Of a stretch of 64,000 nucleotides of DNA, positions 16,416-25,472 are shown in pieces. Source of the stretch: JACVRW01 sp963827065. Its GTDB lineage: Bacteria; Actinomycetota; Thermoleophilia; Solirubrobacterales; Thermoleophilaceae. Within the stretch, counting starts at the first letter, position 1. The number at the start of each line of letters is the position of its first letter. The translations under genes were made by a program, and so were the position numbers. The notes under the pieces were generated by a model. That model saw only the letters and a program-made list of their open reading frames with translations. It searched no databases and was not told the DNA's origin. The stretch is taken from positions 1-64,000 of the forward strand of contig CAWGZM010000011.1 of assembly GCA_963827065.1 (NCBI GenBank). Reading direction: 5' to 3'.

Positions 16416-17347
16416 TCGCCGGGCTCCTTGTCCTCGCGCCAGCGGAGCAGCTTGGCTCCGTGCCGGATCCGGTTGCCCGTGATGTGATCGAAGGCGACTT
16501 CGACGACCAGCTCGGGGCGCAGCCCCTCCCAGACGAGCTCCTCCTCGGACTTCCAGCGGCTCGGCTCGCCGTGCCCGCGCTCGCCGGTCCGGTACGGCTC
16601 GAGCTTCTCGAGGAACTCGCGCTTCTGCTTGGCGCGGAAGCTCGAGGTGTGACCGACCACGTGCAGCTCGCCGTCGTCGTCGTAGAGGCCGAGGATGAGC
16701 GAGCCGACCGTCCCCTCCTCCTTGCCGTAGCGGAAGGCCACCACCACGGCGTCGAGCGTGCGGACTCGCTTGATCTTGACCATCCCGACGCGCTCGCCGG
16801 GACGGTAGGGAGCGTCTCCCTGCTTGGCGATCACGCCCTCGCCGGCGCCGGCGAGCCACTTGCCGGCCTCGTCGATCGAGGGGGTCGACTCGGTGAGCTC
16901 GACGGGCTCGGCGACGACGGCGGCGAGCCGCTCGCGGCGCTCGTCGTAGGGAAGCTCGAGGAGGGTCTCGTCGTCCTCGGCGAGCAGGTCGAACGCCACG
17001 AGCTGCGCGGGCGTCTCCTTGGCGAGCTTCTCGACCCGCGAGGCGGCCGGATGTATGCGCTGCGAGAGCAGGTCGAACTCCTGAATCCCGTCGACCGTCA
17101 CGACCATCTCGCCGTCGAGCACGAGCCGCTTGCCGGGGAGCGCCAGCACGAGCTCGACGACATCAGGGAAATAGCGGTTCATCGGGCGGCCGTTGCGGCT
17201 CTGGAGATGAACCTCGTCGCCGTCACGGAAAATGATCGTCCGGAAGCCGTCCCACTTCGGTTCATAGCGCCAGCCGTCGCCCTCCGGCAGATCGCGCGAG
17301 GACTTGGCGAGCTGTGGCTGGACGGGTGGCGAGAGCGGCAGGGCCAA
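16388..17347 (-). CDS. ATP-dependent DNA ligase (LigC/LigD ligase-domain type)
   Basis: The 319-residue stand-alone ligase has the adenylation motif EPKWDGFR (motif I, Lys nucleophile) at about residue 30. It also has QSRNGR, LDGEMVV (motif III-like), GEGVIAKQGDAPYRPG (motif IV) and MVKIKRVRTLDAVV (motif V), then an OB-fold. It resembles the small actinobacterial LigC enzymes used as backup or in non-homologous end joining and excision repair. No Ku or polymerase gene is nearby. The likely start is TTG 17347, since the open frame continues upstream only as antisense of the next gene. It is divergent from a class V aminotransferase gene. Confidence 0.88.
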   Translation of the reverse strand: MALPLSPPVQPQLAKSSRDLPEGDGWRYEPKWDGFRTIIFRDGDEVHLQSRNGRPMNRYFPDVVELVLALPGKRLVLDGEMVVTVDGIQEFDLLSQRIHPAASRVEKLAKETPAQLVAFDLLAEDDETLLELPYDERRERLAAVVAEPVELTESTPSIDEAGKWLAGAGEGVIAKQGDAPYRPGERVGMVKIKRVRTLDAVVVAFRYGKEEGTVGSLILGLYDDDGELHVVGHTSSFRAKQKREFLEKLEPYRTGERGHGEPSRWKSEEELVWEGLRPELVVEVAFDHITGNRIRHGAKLLRWREDKEPGECLTSQLRD

Positions 17348-17371
17348 GGACCGGCACGTTAGCGTGAGGCC

Positions 17372-18445
17372 ATGCGGATCGCGGAGGCGCGGGGGCTGTG
17401 GGAGCCCGAGACGACCTATCTGAACACGGCGAGCTACGGGCTCCCGCCGCGGCCCGCCTGGGAGGCCCTGCAGGGCGCGCTTGCCGACTGGCGCGCCGGC
17501 CGCACGAGCTGGGAGCACTGGGGGGAGTACGCGGAGGCCGCCCGCGCCGCGTTCGCAAGCATGTGCTCGGTGCCGGTCGAATGGGTGGCGATCGGAGCGA
17601 ACGCATCGACGATGGTGGGGCTCGTTGCCGCCGCGCTTCCGGACGGCGCGCGCGTCGTGTCCGCCGAGGGCGAGTTCACCTCCGCGCTTTGGCCGTTCCT
17701 GGCCCAGGGGCGCGGGATCGAGGTAGAGACCGTGCCCGTGGCAAGGCTCGCCGAGGCGCTCGATGCGCGCACGGACGCGGTCGCCTTCAGCGCCGTGCAG
17801 TCGGCGGACGGAGAGCTTGCGGATCTCGCCGGAATCTCCGCGGCGGCCGCGCACCACGGGGCGCTCACGGTGGTCGATGCCACCCAGGCCTGCGGATGGC
17901 TGCCGCTCGACGCTGCTCGCTTCGACGTCGTCGTCTGCGCCGCTTACAAGTGGCTGCTCTCGCCGCGCGGCAGCTCGTTCATGACCGTCCGGCCGGAGCA
18001 CGCCGAGCGCCTGACGCCGCACGGCGCCGGCTGGTACGCGGGAGACGACCCGCACAGCTCCTACTACGGCACGCCCCTGCGGCTGGCGGAGGATGCGCGC
18101 CGCTTCGACGTCAGCCCGGCCTGGTTCTCCTGGGTGGGGACGGCGCCGGCGGTCCAGCTGTTGGTGGAGATCGGCGTCGAGCAGATCTACGCTCATAGCC
18201 TGCGACTCGCCAACAGGTTCCGCGCCGGGCTGGGCCTCGCGCCGGGCGGCTCGGCGATCGTCGCGGCCTATCTCGAGCGCGCCGAGGAGCTCCTAGCCGG
18301 CTCGGGAGTGATGGCTGCCGCGCGCGCGGGCCGGCTGCGCACCTCGTGGTACGTCTACAACGACGATGACGACGTGGACCGCGCGCTGGAGGTGCTCAAC
18401 GGCGCCGCGGCGCGGCAGCCCGCCCGAGGATCCGCCTCAGCATGA
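17372..18445 (+). CDS. class V aminotransferase-like PLP enzyme
   Basis: The 357-residue fold-type I PLP enzyme resembles isopenicillin N epimerase / cysteine desulfurase-like proteins. It begins with TYLNTASYGLPP. The cofactor-binding lysine lies in VVCAAYKWLLSPRG at about residue 190, preceded by VVDATQACGWLP. The start ATG 17372 has GTGAGG upstream. The last 50 bases overlap the convergent SDR gene. The reaction cannot be deduced; desulfurase, epimerase and aminotransferase activities are all known in the family. There is no Fe-S assembly neighbour, which argues against a dedicated desulfurase. Confidence 0.82.
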   Translation: MRIAEARGLWEPETTYLNTASYGLPPRPAWEALQGALADWRAGRTSWEHWGEYAEAARAAFASMCSVPVEWVAIGANASTMVGLVAAALPDGARVVSAEGEFTSALWPFLAQGRGIEVETVPVARLAEALDARTDAVAFSAVQSADGELADLAGISAAAAHHGALTVVDATQACGWLPLDAARFDVVVCAAYKWLLSPRGSSFMTVRPEHAERLTPHGAGWYAGDDPHSSYYGTPLRLAEDARRFDVSPAWFSWVGTAPAVQLLVEIGVEQIYAHSLRLANRFRAGLGLAPGGSAIVAAYLERAEELLAGSGVMAAARAGRLRTSWYVYNDDDDVDRALEVLNGAAARQPARGSASA

Positions 18446-19193
18446 CGTCGCCGAGCCGCGGCGAGATACCGTTCACGACGCGCAGCAGCCGCACGACCGG
18501 CGGGTGGAAGAGCTCGCGCCGGTCCTTCTCGACCGCCTCCGCGATCGCATCGCCGAGCGGCCCGGCAGGCGAGCGCCGGTCGCGGTGGTACCAGGCCGGC
18601 ATGCGTTCCCATTCGTGGTCGTGGAGCGAGGTCTCGATCTCACCCGGATACACGGTCGTGACGGACACGCCGGTGTCGTGCAGCTCGTGGCGGAGCGCCT
18701 CGGCGAACGCCCGCTGCGCCGCCTTCGTGCCGTTGTAGACGGCCGCGCCGGGGAAGCCGCGCACGCCGCCTCCTGACGACACGATCACCAGGTGGCCGCG
18801 GGCGCGCTCGAGCATGCCGGGCAGCCCGGCCGAGACCGTGTTGAGCGTGCCCAGCCAGTTGACCGAGTTCATCTCCTCGGCCCTGTCTGGCGGCAGCTCG
18901 GCGAAGGGCATGTAGTGGGTGAGGCCGGCGTTCGCCACGAGCACGTCGACGGAGCCGAACTCCTCGACCGCTGCCGCGATCGAGGCCGCCTCGGCCACGT
19001 CCGCCGGGAGCACGCTGTGGCCCGAGCCCGGCAGCGCCGCTGCCAGCTCCTCGAGCGGCCCACGCGTCCGTGCCACAAGCCCAAGCGTGCAGCCGCGCGC
19101 CGCGAAGGCACGCGCGGTCGCCTGCCCGATCCCGCGCGAGGCGCCCGTAACGAGCACCCGTGTTCCGGCTCCGAGCTGCACGGCCCGCAGCAT
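18396..19193 (-). CDS. short-chain dehydrogenase/reductase
   Basis: The 265-residue classical SDR has the cofactor loop VTGASRGIGQAT at residues 13-24. The basic VARTR after beta-2 favours NADP. It also has VANAGL (NAG motif), catalytic Ser in IVSSGGG, and YNGTK (YxxxK). The C-terminal region is longer than usual (VKDRR...LLRVVNGISPRLGDVMLRRIL), as in SDRs acting on lipids or steroids. I start at ATG 19193, leaving an 11-residue lead before the cofactor domain. It overlaps the convergent PLP-enzyme gene by 50 bases at its 3' end. Substrate unknown. Confidence 0.88.
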   Translation of the reverse strand: MLRAVQLGAGTRVLVTGASRGIGQATARAFAARGCTLGLVARTRGPLEELAAALPGSGHSVLPADVAEAASIAAAVEEFGSVDVLVANAGLTHYMPFAELPPDRAEEMNSVNWLGTLNTVSAGLPGMLERARGHLVIVSSGGGVRGFPGAAVYNGTKAAQRAFAEALRHELHDTGVSVTTVYPGEIETSLHDHEWERMPAWYHRDRRSPAGPLGDAIAEAVEKDRRELFHPPVVRLLRVVNGISPRLGDVMLRRILGRAAAPRRR

Positions 19194-19242
19194 CCCAGAC
19201 GGCCTCGCGAGCGGAGCTCCGAGGCCGGATAGGATGACGGCC

Positions 19243-19956
19243 ATGTCCCACGATCAGGTGACGGTCGCCGAGGAGGAGTACCTCCAGATCATCTACTGGC
19301 TGCAGGAGGCCGGCCTGCCGATCACGGGTGCCAACATCGCCCGCGCGATGCAGGTCTCGGCCCCGACCGTGCACGAGATGATCGGCCGGCTCGAGGCGGA
19401 CGGGTACGTGACCCGCGCGGCGGACAAGTCGCTCAGCTTCACGGATTCGGGCCACGAGCAGGCGAGCCAGATCGTGCGTCGGCACCGGCTGATCGAGCGT
19501 TTCCTCACCGACGTCTTCGACATCCCGTGGGATCAGGTGCACGAGGAGGCGGAGCGGCTCGAGCACTGGATGTCACCGGTGGTCGAGGAGCGCATGATGC
19601 GCGCGATCGGGGACTCCAAGACATGTCCCCACGGGCATCCGATCTTCGAGGGCGAGCGCGAACAGGGTGTGCCGCTCGCGGACGTGGAAAAAGGCGCGAA
19701 GGTACGGGTGCTGCGTTTCGAGAACGAGGCGGAGGACCTGCTGCACTACCTCAAGGACACCGGACTCCACCCTGGACTCGAGGGAACGCTCGCGAGCATC
19801 GACGACGACGAGGTCGTCCTCGATGCCGGCAATCACACGCACGCCATCACGCGCAGCGTCGCCGAGACAGTCTCGGTGGTTGCCGATCCCTCGCCTCCCG
19901 TTCGGACCGCCCTTCCCGATCAGCTCGTGCTCGGCAAGGAGCGCTACGGCCGCTGA
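19243..19956 (+). CDS. DtxR/MntR-family metal-dependent regulator
   Basis: The 237-residue protein has an N-terminal winged helix (YLQIIYWLQEAGLPITGANIA, then VSAPTVHEMIGRLEADGYV). The metal-binding dimerisation domain contains EEAERLEHWMS and CPHGHPI. A C-terminal FeoA/SH3-like domain (KVRVLRFENEAEDLLHYL) is present. This three-domain layout is that of IdeR/DtxR, which represses metal uptake genes when loaded with Fe or Mn. I chose ATG 19243 because AGGA sits eight bases upstream; ATG 19234 is possible. No metal transporter lies adjacent, so the regulon is elsewhere. Confidence 0.9.
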   Translation: MSHDQVTVAEEEYLQIIYWLQEAGLPITGANIARAMQVSAPTVHEMIGRLEADGYVTRAADKSLSFTDSGHEQASQIVRRHRLIERFLTDVFDIPWDQVHEEAERLEHWMSPVVEERMMRAIGDSKTCPHGHPIFEGEREQGVPLADVEKGAKVRVLRFENEAEDLLHYLKDTGLHPGLEGTLASIDDDEVVLDAGNHTHAITRSVAETVSVVADPSPPVRTALPDQLVLGKERYGR

Positions 19957-20696
19957 GAGTCAGTGGCCGCGGGCGCGCGGCGCGCCCGCAGGTCGTAGTA
20001 GAGGAAGGTGGAGAACAGCGCCACGAAAGGCGCCGTGATCGACTCGGCGCAGATCGCGCCGGCGAGCGCCCAGACCGCGTCCCCGGTGTTGTCGGCGATG
20101 CCGTTGAAGGGGGCGGTGATGACGAGCGCGGGCAGCGCGGCCGCCAGGTTGATCATCACGACGAGGCCGAAGGTGCGCCACCAGAAGCCGCTCACGATGT
20201 CACTCGATGCGCGGAGGGCATCGAGGCCGCGGGCCCCCTCGATCACGACCGTCTGAGGCACGAAGAAGAGCCGGACGGCGAGGTAGATGCCGGGGATGAC
20301 GAGCAGCACGAAGCCGGCCGCGATGCCGATGGCTGCGATCACGACGGCGACGAAGAGCGGCGTGAACGCCTCGAAGCCGGAGATGAGCGCTTGACTTGCC
20401 CGCGGCCGCTCCCCGTTCGCGATCGAGCGCAGCGCGTGGATGCAGATGGCGGTGACAATCGGCATCACGACCAGGAAGGCGACCACGGTGGGGACGACGG
20501 TCTCGGCGATCGGAGGTGTCGAGTCGTAGCGCCCGCTCAGCCGCTCGAGCCCGATGCCCTCGACAACAAGGTGAACCGGCACCACGACCACTGCCGACAG
20601 CAGGATGAAGAGGCCGGCGTGGCGGACGTAGATCCGCAGCGAGTCGCGAAAGAGCGAGGTGATGTCGCGCGGCTGCGCGAGTGTCAGCCGGTTCAC
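19944..20696 (-). CDS. polytopic membrane protein (YciC/DUF-type)
   Basis: The 250-residue integral membrane protein has about six helices. An N-terminal amphipathic segment (LFRDSLRIYVRHAGLFILLS) and the pattern GFVLLVIPGIYLAVRLFFVPQ are typical of the YciC-like / glycerophosphodiester-phosphodiesterase membrane-domain group. Function is unknown; relatives are linked to envelope homeostasis. Its ATG overlaps the stop of the upstream aminotransferase gene by four bases, so both are translated from one message. The 3' end overlaps the convergent regulator gene by 13 bases. Confidence 0.75.
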   Translation of the reverse strand: MNRLTLAQPRDITSLFRDSLRIYVRHAGLFILLSAVVVVPVHLVVEGIGLERLSGRYDSTPPIAETVVPTVVAFLVVMPIVTAICIHALRSIANGERPRASQALISGFEAFTPLFVAVVIAAIGIAAGFVLLVIPGIYLAVRLFFVPQTVVIEGARGLDALRASSDIVSGFWWRTFGLVVMINLAAALPALVITAPFNGIADNTGDAVWALAGAICAESITAPFVALFSTFLYYDLRARRAPAATDSQRP

Positions 20697-21811
20697 GCAG
20701 CCGCCCCGGCCAGCTCTCGGTAGGCATCCGCCACGCGCGCGATGCCCTCCTCGATCTGGTCGGGTGGCACGGCGGAGTAGGCGAGCCGCAGTGAGCTCTC
20801 ACCGCCGTCGAGCAGGAAGTCGGTGCCCTTCACGAACGTCACCCCGCGCTCCTGGGCCCCGGCGAAGAGCGCGTCGCCGTCGGTCCCCTCGGGCAGGTCC
20901 ACCCACAGGAAGTAGCCGCCCTCCGGCACCACGAAGCGCGCGTCAGGCAGATGGCGCGAGAGGGCCTCGCAGGTGGCGTCGCGGCGCTCGCGGAGCGCCC
21001 CCTTGACGGTTTCGATCGAGCGCTCGATGTCGCCCGAGAAGCAGAACTCGGCGACGATCCCCTGGGCGACCATGTTCGGGGAGATGTAGGTCTCGGTGGC
21101 CTCCCGGCGGATAGCGGCGATGATCAGCTGCGGCCCGACCAGATAGCCCACGCGGATGCCGGGGCAGACGGTCTTCGAGTAGGAGGATGCGTAGACGACG
21201 TTGCCGTCGGCCCCGCCCAGCTCGAGCATCGTCGGCTGATGCTCGCCCTCGAAGCGCAGCTCGACGTACGGATCGTCCTCGAAGATCGTGAACCCGTACT
21301 CGCGCGAGAGCTCGAGCAGGCGCCGGCGCTTCTCGAGCGAGAGAGTGCAGCCGGCTGGGTTCTGGAAGTTGGGGATGATGTGGGCGAGCTTCGGGCGCGC
21401 GCCGGCCTCGAGCTCCCCGGCGAGCGCGTCGACGTCGATGCCGTCCGCCTCGAGCGGAATCGCCAGGATCTCGGCGCCGAGCTTGCGCAGGGCGAGCAGC
21501 GTGCGGTCGTAGGTGGGCGCCTCGACCACCACGACGTCGCCGGGCTCGACGAGTTGGTTGAAGAGGAACGCGTCGGCCTGCATCGACCCGTTGGTCGCGA
21601 CGAGGTGGTCGGGCTCGACGCCGTATTGCTTCGACAGCCACTCGAGCAGTCGCGTGTATCCCGGTGAGGTGCCGTAGGCGCACATGCCCGCGGGGTCGCG
21701 CTGGAAGGCGCGGTCCGCCGCGGCGCGCAGCTCGTCGACGGCGACGATGTCGAGCGACGGCGCGCCACGCGCGAGCGAGATGTTGGTGAGTTCGGCCACC
21801 GAATGCGCCAC
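20693..21811 (-). CDS. PLP-dependent aminotransferase, class I/II (2-aminoadipate transaminase-like)
   Basis: The 372-residue fold-type I aminotransferase resembles the LysN/MocR catalytic domain without the GntR DNA-binding part. Features are YGTSPGYTRLLEWLS, TNGSMQADAFLFNQLVEPGD, the cofactor contact IIPNFQNPAG, EDDPYVELRF, the PLP-lysine motif YASSYSKTVCPGIRVGY, and LRLAYSAVPP near the C-terminus. The start is GTG 21811; the longer frame upstream is antisense to the VWA gene. It overlaps the following membrane protein gene by four bases. Amino-acid substrate is not assignable, though relatives act on aminoadipate or branched/aromatic amino acids. Confidence 0.87.
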   Translation of the reverse strand: MAHSVAELTNISLARGAPSLDIVAVDELRAAADRAFQRDPAGMCAYGTSPGYTRLLEWLSKQYGVEPDHLVATNGSMQADAFLFNQLVEPGDVVVVEAPTYDRTLLALRKLGAEILAIPLEADGIDVDALAGELEAGARPKLAHIIPNFQNPAGCTLSLEKRRRLLELSREYGFTIFEDDPYVELRFEGEHQPTMLELGGADGNVVYASSYSKTVCPGIRVGYLVGPQLIIAAIRREATETYISPNMVAQGIVAEFCFSGDIERSIETVKGALRERRDATCEALSRHLPDARFVVPEGGYFLWVDLPEGTDGDALFAGAQERGVTFVKGTDFLLDGGESSLRLAYSAVPPDQIEEGIARVADAYRELAGAAA

Positions 21812-21847
21812 GATACCCGGTGGATTCGAAAGTAGGGTGGCCCCAAG

Positions 21848-23539
21848 ATGAAGCGCAGCCAGCTGCTCATCCTCATCCTGGCCGTGCTCGCCGTGGCGGG
21901 CGTGGCGCTGGTGTCGACCGGCGGAGGAGGCGACGACGGCGGCGACGGCGGCGAGACCGCGCCGGCGGCGCCGGAGGGGGCGATCGCGGTCCCGTTCGCG
22001 TACTCGCCCGAGAAGGAGAAGCTGCTCGCGCCGCTCATCAAGCGCTTCAACTCTGAACGCGAGCAGGTCAATGGCAGACCTGTCTTCGTCGAGGGCTCGG
22101 TCGTGTCGAGTGGCGAGGCTCAGGCCGACATCGCGGCCGGCGAGCTCGAGCCGGTCGTCTGGTCGCCCGCCTCCTCGCTCTGGGGCCGGCTGCTCAACTT
22201 CGAGGCCGACCGCGTGCTCGCGCCCGAGGAGAACCGGTCGATCGTCCGCACCCCGCTCGTGATCGCAATGTGGGAGCCCTTCGCCGAGGCGCTCGGCTGG
22301 CCCCAGCGCCAGATCGGTTTCGAGCAGATCATCCGGCTGGCGCGCTCGAACCAGGGCTTCGCCGAGTTCGGCCATCCGGAGTTCGGGCGCTTCAAGCTCG
22401 TCCACACGAACCCGGACTTCTCGACCTCGGGGCTCGAGGCTGTGGTCGCCGAGTACTACGCCGCGACGGGCAAGAAGGAGGGCCTGACAGAGCAGGACGT
22501 CGAGAGCTCGAAGGCGCGCGCCATCGTCCGCGACATCGAGCGCTCAATCGTCCACTACGGCGACACGACGCTCTTCATCGCCGACCAGATGCGCAAGGAG
22601 GGCCCGGGCTACGCCTCCGCCGTGGCGATGGAGGAGGTGACGCTGCTCGACTTCAACCGCAACCGCGGGCCGCAGCCGAAGCTGGTGGCGCTCTACCCGC
22701 CCGAGGGCACCTTCTACTCGGACAACCCGTTCATCATCCTCGACGGCGACTGGGTCAGGCCGGCGCAGCGCCAGGGCGCCGAGCGCTTCCAGGAGTTCCT
22801 CGCGGAGGAGATCACGCCGGAGCTGGCCGCCCGCTCGGGCTTCCGGCCGGCCGACCTCGAGGAGGAGCCGGTGGCGCCGGTGTCCAAGGAGAACGGGGTC
22901 GACCCCGCGCAGCCGGAGCGCGTGCTCGGCCTGCCCGAGCCGCGGACGCTCGACCGCATCCGGCGGGCCTGGCGCGAGGACCGCAAGCCCGCCAACGTGC
23001 TGCTCGTGGTCGACACGTCGGGCTCGATGGCTGAGGAGAACCGGCTCGTCCGCGCCAAGGAGGGGCTCGAGGCCTTCTTCGCGGAGGTCGGCGAGCAGGA
23101 CAGCGTCGGGCTGAACATCTTCTCCGACAACCTGCAGTCGCTCATTCCGGTCACACCATTTCGCGAGAACAAGCGGCAGATGCGCCAGACCGTCTCGAAC
23201 CTGATCGCCGACGGCGGCACCGCTGTCTACGACGCGACGATCGAGGGCTTCGAGTCCGTCCGCGCGGACGCCACCCCGGAGCGCATCAACGCGGTCGTCG
23301 TGCTGACGGACGGCGAGGACACCGACTCGGCGGCGAGCGCCGAGGACGCCGTCCGGGCCGTGCGCGCCCAGGGCGACTCGGAAGATCAGGTGCGCGTGTT
23401 CACGATCGCCTACAGCGCCGGCGCGGTGGGCGCCGCCGAGGCGCTCGCTCAGATCGCGGAGGCCTCCGGCGGCCAGGCATACGAGGGCGACACCGAGGAC
23501 ATCGAGGCCGTCTACCGGAGCATCTCGAGCTTCTTCTGA
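21848..23539 (+). CDS. secreted binding-protein-like domain fused to a VWA domain
   Basis: The 563-residue protein has an N-terminal signal or membrane anchor (QLLILILAVLAVAGVALVS) and an acidic Gly linker. A region at about 45-330 resembles bacterial extracellular solute-binding proteins (VPFAYSPEKEKLLAPLIKRFN, VVWSPASSLWGRLL, YGDTTLFIADQM). A von Willebrand factor A domain follows from about 375, with an intact MIDAS (VDTSGSMAEEN, GGTAVYD, LTDGEDTDS). It probably acts outside the membrane in ligand capture or protein assembly. The next gene overlaps its stop (TGATG) and encodes a coiled-coil membrane protein, a likely partner. Confidence 0.85.
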   Translation: MKRSQLLILILAVLAVAGVALVSTGGGGDDGGDGGETAPAAPEGAIAVPFAYSPEKEKLLAPLIKRFNSEREQVNGRPVFVEGSVVSSGEAQADIAAGELEPVVWSPASSLWGRLLNFEADRVLAPEENRSIVRTPLVIAMWEPFAEALGWPQRQIGFEQIIRLARSNQGFAEFGHPEFGRFKLVHTNPDFSTSGLEAVVAEYYAATGKKEGLTEQDVESSKARAIVRDIERSIVHYGDTTLFIADQMRKEGPGYASAVAMEEVTLLDFNRNRGPQPKLVALYPPEGTFYSDNPFIILDGDWVRPAQRQGAERFQEFLAEEITPELAARSGFRPADLEEEPVAPVSKENGVDPAQPERVLGLPEPRTLDRIRRAWREDRKPANVLLVVDTSGSMAEENRLVRAKEGLEAFFAEVGEQDSVGLNIFSDNLQSLIPVTPFRENKRQMRQTVSNLIADGGTAVYDATIEGFESVRADATPERINAVVVLTDGEDTDSAASAEDAVRAVRAQGDSEDQVRVFTIAYSAGAVGAAEALAQIAEASGGQAYEGDTEDIEAVYRSISSFF

Positions 23540-24303
23540 TGCCCGGCGAGATGCGTCCTTACAGCAGGTCCGAGTACAACCGCGCGCTCGTCATCAACGC
23601 TCTCACGCAGCCGTTCAACGTCTGCCTGCTGGCCGGGATCGCGATCGCCGGCATCCTGATCGGCGCATTCCTGCCGGTGCTGATCGTCGGCATCGTCGTA
23701 TACGGCATCGCGGTCGCGCGCACCTACTTCGACGAGGACGAGGCGAACGAGGTGCTCGAGCGCGAGCGCAAGCAGCGGCGCGAGCGGCTCGAGGAGGGCC
23801 GGCTCGACCCGGGCGTCCTCGCCCCGCCGATCGCCGGCCTGTTGAGCGAGGGCCGGCGCCGCGAAGCGCGCATCCGCGATGCCATCGACAGGGCCGAGCT
23901 TCCCTACGAGGAGGTCTCCCAGGAGGTCGACCGCTTCATCCGGGCCATGGAGGACGGCGCGCGACGCGCGCAGCTTCTGTACGAGGCGCTCGCCGAGAGC
24001 CCGACCGCGGCGGTCGAGCAGCGCCTCACCGAGGTCCGCGGAGACCCGGCCAAGGCCGAGCTGACGGCCGCGCTCGAGAGCCAGCTCGCCGTGCTGCGGC
24101 GCATGGAGAGCCAGCTGCAGCGCTTCTACGACGAGATGGAGCGCATCCTCGTCGAGCTCGACACCGTGCGCGGCAACCTCGTGTCCGTCTCGGCCTCGAC
24201 CGAGCGGGCAAACCAGGAGCAGCTCGCCGGCGAGGTCCGCGCGCTGCGCGAGGAGGTCGGCGCCGTGGCCGCGGGGATGAGCGAGGCGTACGAGAGCGGC
24301 TAG
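23539..24303 (+). CDS. two-helix membrane protein with long coiled-coil tail
   Basis: The 254-residue protein has a hydrophobic region at about residues 25-62 (CLLAGIAIAGILIGAFLPVLIVGIV in effect two helices). Charged heptad-rich helices follow for the remaining ~180 residues (DEANEVLERERKQRRERLEEG, LESQLAVLRRMESQLQRF, EEVGAVAAGM). I recognise no family. The start codon shares a base with the upstream VWA gene's stop, so the two are co-translated and may form a complex. The stop TAG is shared on the opposite strand with the next gene (CTAG). Confidence 0.75.
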   Translation: MPGEMRPYSRSEYNRALVINALTQPFNVCLLAGIAIAGILIGAFLPVLIVGIVVYGIAVARTYFDEDEANEVLERERKQRRERLEEGRLDPGVLAPPIAGLLSEGRRREARIRDAIDRAELPYEEVSQEVDRFIRAMEDGARRAQLLYEALAESPTAAVEQRLTEVRGDPAKAELTAALESQLAVLRRMESQLQRFYDEMERILVELDTVRGNLVSVSASTERANQEQLAGEVRALREEVGAVAAGMSEAYESG

Positions 24304-24572
24304 GAGCGGCGCCGCCAGCCCGACCGCGGCACGTGGCGCGGAGGCGGGGAGCGCGGCCTGCGCCGGGCGCGCTCCTCGCGCGCTCGGTCCTGATCCTCGC
24401 TCAACCCCACCTCCAGGAAGAGGAGCAGCAGCGCGCCACCCAGCCCAAAGCTGATCAAGGCGATGGCGAGGACCTGCCCGGCCAACCCGCCTACGAGCAC
24501 GCCGCACAGCAGGCCGGCGACCACTAGCGCGCCGGCCGACCCGAACGCGACGATGCGCGTGCGGCGGGGCAT
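24300..24572 (-). CDS. small two-helix membrane protein with basic tail
   Basis: The 90-residue protein has two closely spaced hydrophobic helices (about residues 8-30 and 34-54: GALVVAGLLCGVLVGGLAG, LISFGLGGALLLLFLEVGL). An Arg/Pro-rich cytoplasmic tail ends it. It starts with ATG 24572 and lies 21 bases downstream of sucD, so it may be the last gene of that operon. No family recognised. Converges with the coiled-coil gene, sharing a CTAG. Confidence 0.65.
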   Translation of the reverse strand: MPRRTRIVAFGSAGALVVAGLLCGVLVGGLAGQVLAIALISFGLGGALLLLFLEVGLSEDQDRAREERARRRPRSPPPRHVPRSGWRRRS

Positions 24573-24593
24573 GGCTCCGGACGGTAGCGCCGA

Positions 24594-25472
24594 CTAGACG
24601 CGCGCGCCCAGGATCTCGCGCGCGATCTCGGCCACCTGGGTCGGGTTCCGGCCAACGCGCACGCCGCGGGCCTCGAGCGCCTCGGCCTTCGCCGCGGCGG
24701 TTCCCATCGAGCCGGAGACGATCGCGCCGGCGTGTCCCATCGTCTTGCCGGGTGGCGCCGTAAAGCCGGCGATGTAGGCGAGCACCGGCTTCGAGACGTG
24801 CTCGCCGATGTACTCGGCGGCCTCCTCCTCGGCCGAGCCGCCGATCTCGCCGCACATCACGATCAGCTCAGTCTCGGGGTCTGCCTCGAAGAGCTCGATG
24901 ATGTCGATGAAGCTCGAGCCCGGGACGGGATCGCCCCCGATGCCGACGATCGACGAGTTGCCGAACCCGCGCTGCGCCAGCTCGTTGCCGATCTGGTAGG
25001 TGAGCGTGCCGGAGCGCGACACGAGCCCGACGTTGCCCTCCTTGAAGAACTGCGCGGGAATGATGCCGACGTTCGCCTTGCCGGGCGAGAGGATGCCCGG
25101 GCAGTTCGGGCCGATCAGGCGGGTGCTTCCGCGCCGCAGGTGGTTGTAGACCTTCAGCTCGTCGTGAGCCGGGATGCCCTCGGTGATCGCGATCACGAGC
25201 TCGATGCCGGCATCGTCGGCCTCGAGGATCGAGTCGGCCGCGAAGCGCGGGGGCACGAAGATCATGGCCGTGTTGGCGCCCGCTTCGGCGACGGCGTCGT
25301 GGACGGTGTTGAACACCGGGATGCCCTCGACATCCTGGCCGCCCTTGCCGGGCGTGACGCCGGCCACGACATTCGTGCCGTAGTCGCGGTTGCGCAGCGA
25401 GTGGAAGGTGCCCTCGCGGCCGGTGATGCCCGATACGCAGAGGCGCGTGTCGCTGTCGACCAGAATCGCCAT
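24594..25472 (-). CDS. sucD: succinyl-CoA ligase, alpha subunit
   Basis: The 292-residue subunit carries the CoA-binding Rossmann domain (VSGITGREGTFH) and the phosphohistidine in GHAGAIVSGSMGTAAAK near residue 245. GPNCPGILSPG and GIGGDPVPGSSFID are also family hallmarks. Together with SucC it interconverts succinyl-CoA and succinate with nucleotide phosphorylation in the TCA cycle. It overlaps sucC by one base (TGATG) and has full length. Confidence 0.96.
   Translation of the reverse strand: MAILVDSDTRLCVSGITGREGTFHSLRNRDYGTNVVAGVTPGKGGQDVEGIPVFNTVHDAVAEAGANTAMIFVPPRFAADSILEADDAGIELVIAITEGIPAHDELKVYNHLRRGSTRLIGPNCPGILSPGKANVGIIPAQFFKEGNVGLVSRSGTLTYQIGNELAQRGFGNSSIVGIGGDPVPGSSFIDIIELFEADPETELIVMCGEIGGSAEEEAAEYIGEHVSKPVLAYIAGFTAPPGKTMGHAGAIVSGSMGTAAAKAEALEARGVRVGRNPTQVAEIAREILGARV

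Noticed and set aside
16416..16859. N-terminal extension of the sugar dehydrogenase frame
   Set aside because: Arg-rich antisense of the ligase gene; the signal peptide begins right after GTG 16415.
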